Positions 31,710 through 31,781 of a stretch of 31,781 nucleotides of DNA are shown here, piece after piece. The stretch spans positions 1 to 31,781 of the forward strand of contig CALCCW010000287.1 of the NCBI GenBank assembly GCA_937900185.1. Direction: 5' to 3'. A program made the translations under genes and the position numbers. This DNA comes from QQUK01 sp913009765 (lineage in GTDB: Bacteria > Zixibacteria > MSB-5A5 > GN15 > FEB-12). Position 1 is the stretch's first letter, and each line of letters starts with the position of its first letter. The notes under the pieces were generated by a model. The model saw only the letters and a program-made list of their open reading frames with translations, did no database searches and had not been told where the DNA came from.

Positions 31710-31781
31710 AGATCGGAAGAGCACACGTCTGAACTCCAGTCACACTGATATATCTCGTATGCCGTCTTCTGCTTGAAAAAA
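31710..31781 (+). other. Illumina TruSeq adapter plus A-tail (artificial sequence)
   Basis: Begins AGATCGGAAGAGC, continues through the read-2 primer site, index ACTGATAT, and the P7 end finishing CTTCTGCTTG at 31775, followed by six A. It is the reverse complement of the adapter at 1-61 with the same index. Any protein predicted across 31710 is chimeric. Confidence 0.98.

Noticed and set aside
31710..31776. C-terminal 21 residues of the epimerase frame
   Set aside because: Translated Illumina adapter, not biological.

Overview
This is a metagenome-type contig of a low-GC bacterium, still carrying Illumina adapter at both ends (1-61 and 31710-31775). Nothing at either edge is a biological boundary, and the last gene is cut by adapter. 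Several traits suggest an uncultured FCB-related lineage, for example Zixibacteria or a neighbour. These are a secreted protein with cohesin-like, dockerin and NYPNPFNP-type C-terminal domains, lipoproteins, a CIRCE-controlled groESL, spoVG in a non-sporulation setting, and AT-rich genes read from near-leaderless promoters. The phylum is an inference from family knowledge, not from a search.

Layout. 1-464: adapter and a GC-rich repeat-bearing spacer. 465-3134 (-): aconitase whose C-terminal domain is much more GC-rich than the rest. 3332-6354 (+): housekeeping cluster ispE, spoVG, tRNA-Gln(UUG), prs, rplY, closed by a clear terminator. 6471-10033 (+): a minimal FAD-binding protein, an AT-rich Fic protein, a CoA-binding protein and prephenate dehydratase. 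10030-12017 (-): a cytidylate-kinase-like protein and a GT4 glycosyltransferase. 12096-18440 (+): squalene/phytoene synthase family protein, DUF4139 exported protein, TPR exported protein and primosomal helicase PriA. 18631-21988 (-): dockerin lipoprotein and a DUF3800 protein. 22305-24266 (-): groEL and groES. 24698-25885: small unknown gene and a lipoprotein, convergent. 26501-27796 (-): enolase. 27956-30210 (+): AGCS sodium symporter and a UPF0489 arginase-like protein. 30498-31001 (+): a REP-associated tyrosine transposase (RAYT). 31189-31709 (+): a sugar-nucleotide epimerase, truncated.

The housekeeping genes cover the TCA cycle, glycolysis, isoprenoid precursors, PRPP, translation, protein folding, replication restart and phenylalanine synthesis. 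They have moderate GC and conventional motifs. Very AT-rich accessory genes (Fic, DUF3800, the 127-residue unknown, UPF0489, RAYT) lie between them.

The most interesting layer is in the spacers to the right of priA. They are full of short palindromes. Many have the exact form expected of REP elements: a GTAG foot directly 5' of a hairpin, in both orientations, with compensatory base changes between copies. The RAYT gene at 30498 is bracketed by three copies of one subtype. A second family of paired inverted hairpins with a CTGACA...GTCAG linker recurs at 18.5, 20.6, 26.4 and 30.3 kb. A third, larger nested element lies downstream of groEL. I read the right half of the window as a housekeeping backbone colonised by a RAYT/REP system plus accessory AT-rich genes.
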